Assembly: GCA_014379275.1 (NCBI GenBank)
Contig: JACMMA010000347.1
Span: 1-5,125 of the forward strand
Source: Armatimonadota bacterium
GTDB taxonomy: Bacteria; Armatimonadota; Armatimonadia; Armatimonadales; Armatimonadaceae
DNA: 5,125 nucleotides
Direction of reading: 5' to 3'
Positions 4,588-5,125 of the stretch are shown piece by piece. Every line of letters starts with the position of its first letter. Position 1 is the first letter of the stretch. Position numbers and translations under genes: made by a program. The notes under the pieces are model-generated. The model worked only from the letters and a program-made list of their open reading frames with translations, did no database searches and had not been told where the DNA came from.

Positions 4588-5125
4588 GATAATCGCGTAG
4601 CGCGGCGTCCGCTTCTGATTGTGTGACTCCTCCTTCTTGCGTCAGACGGGCGATCACCTCGGGCAGGGTCCGTGTTTCCTCGCTCCCAGCGATCATCTCG
4701 CCGAGCACAACTTCCACATCAAGACCGTTCCGGATCGACTCCCGTAATTCACTCGTGTTTTGAACGACTTCATACGCGGGAACGCGCCCTATACCGTCGC
4801 TTTTCCGTAGCAACCTTTGATTCGTCACCGCGACAATCTGTTCCGACAGCGCGGGTTGGGCGCCTACCGGCAACGCGCGGCAGATGGTTGAAAGCGCCTG
4901 CGTGGCAGAAGCGGCGTTCGCGTTCGCGATGACAAGATGACCGACCCGAGCCAGCGTTAGTGCCGAGTGGACGGTTTGCGCGTCCGGCAAGTCGTTGAGG
5001 TAGATCACGTCCGGGTCCCCGCATCGCATCAGTAGTTGTAGCCCGGCGTCGTAATCCGGTACATCCTGCCCGATCAGTAGCGAGGAAACCAGCCCTTGTT
5101 CGCTCTGCAACCGGTGGGATTGCCA
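4577..5125 (-). CDS. PilT-like type IV pilus/secretion ATPase, C-terminal part, with altered Walker B and His boxes (runs off right edge)
   Basis: The frame is open from the right edge to a TGA at 4577, giving 182 C-terminal residues; the N-domain and Walker A lie outside the window. Family membership rests on order and spacing against PilT, the hexameric ATPase that powers pilus retraction. GQDVPDYDAGLQLLMRCGDPDVIYLNDLPD matches the region before and including Walker B (PilT DPDVILVGEMRD). LTLARVGHLVIANANAASA matches the His box (GHLVFGTLHTTSA). LPVGAQPALSEQIVAVTNQRLLRKSDGIGRVPAYEVVQNTSELRESIRNG matches the FPAEEK to AIRNLIRE region, and the end DYPTF resembles PilT's PENF. The Walker B Gly-Glu is Asn-Asp, the following Arg is Pro, and the His-box His is Asn70 of the fragment. 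It is therefore either a divergent PilT/PilU-like paralogue with changed activity or an inactive one. The true start is not visible; the TTG at 5110 is internal. Confidence 0.78.
   Translation of the reverse strand, partial: WQSHRLQSEQGLVSSLLIGQDVPDYDAGLQLLMRCGDPDVIYLNDLPDAQTVHSALTLARVGHLVIANANAASATQALSTICRALPVGAQPALSEQIVAVTNQRLLRKSDGIGRVPAYEVVQNTSELRESIRNGLDVEVVLGEMIAGSEETRTLPEVIARLTQEGGVTQSEADAALRDYPTF

Noticed and set aside
4594..4604. CGCG-TAG-CGCG hairpin near the convergent junction, a possible terminator
   Set aside because: The stem is only 4 bp, it lies within the PilT-like coding region, and no T tract follows on either strand.

Overview
This is a moderately GC-rich bacterial chromosomal window, gene-dense and with no sign of mobile DNA, CRISPR, tRNA or rRNA. 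The proteins point to a bacterium with an exported-protein compartment (two S41 proteases with N-terminal export or anchor segments) and with type IV pilus or related secretion-type ATPases (a PilT-family fragment). The phylum cannot be fixed from the sequence. Low similarity to the textbook PilT and CtpA sequences I can recall suggests a lineage distant from the usual model Proteobacteria and Firmicutes.

Layout: (1) 1-836, minus strand: the N-terminal 278 residues of a membrane-anchored, long coiled-coil protein that runs off the left edge. (2) 837-1112: a divergent intergenic region with an extended -10 promoter firing rightward, a 10-bp near-direct repeat flanking that -10, and a possible 5'-leader hairpin. 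(3) 1113-4587, plus strand: a compact three-gene transcription unit. Its first gene is a membrane-anchored S41/CtpA-like protein that has lost the catalytic Ser and Lys. The second is an intact S41 carboxyl-terminal processing protease with Ser324, Lys349 and Gln353. The third is a small two-helix membrane protein with a beta-rich cytoplasmic C-terminal domain. The first two overlap by 4 bases and the last two are 8 bases apart. (4) 4577-5125, minus strand: the C-terminal part of a PilT-like ATPase whose Walker B and His boxes are altered. It runs in from the right edge and overlaps the third gene tail-to-tail by 11 bases.

The most notable content is the tandem pseudoprotease/protease pair. 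The dead copy keeps the fold landmarks and the exact 25-residue spacing between the two lost catalytic positions, so it looks like a retained, repurposed paralogue rather than a decaying gene. The translational coupling suggests the two are made together, and a regulator, adaptor or hetero-oligomer role for the dead copy is a reasonable hypothesis (inference). Inside the dead copy there are also a perfect 22-bp palindrome, an insertion in the PDZ region, and a strong internal Shine-Dalgarno/ATG in frame.
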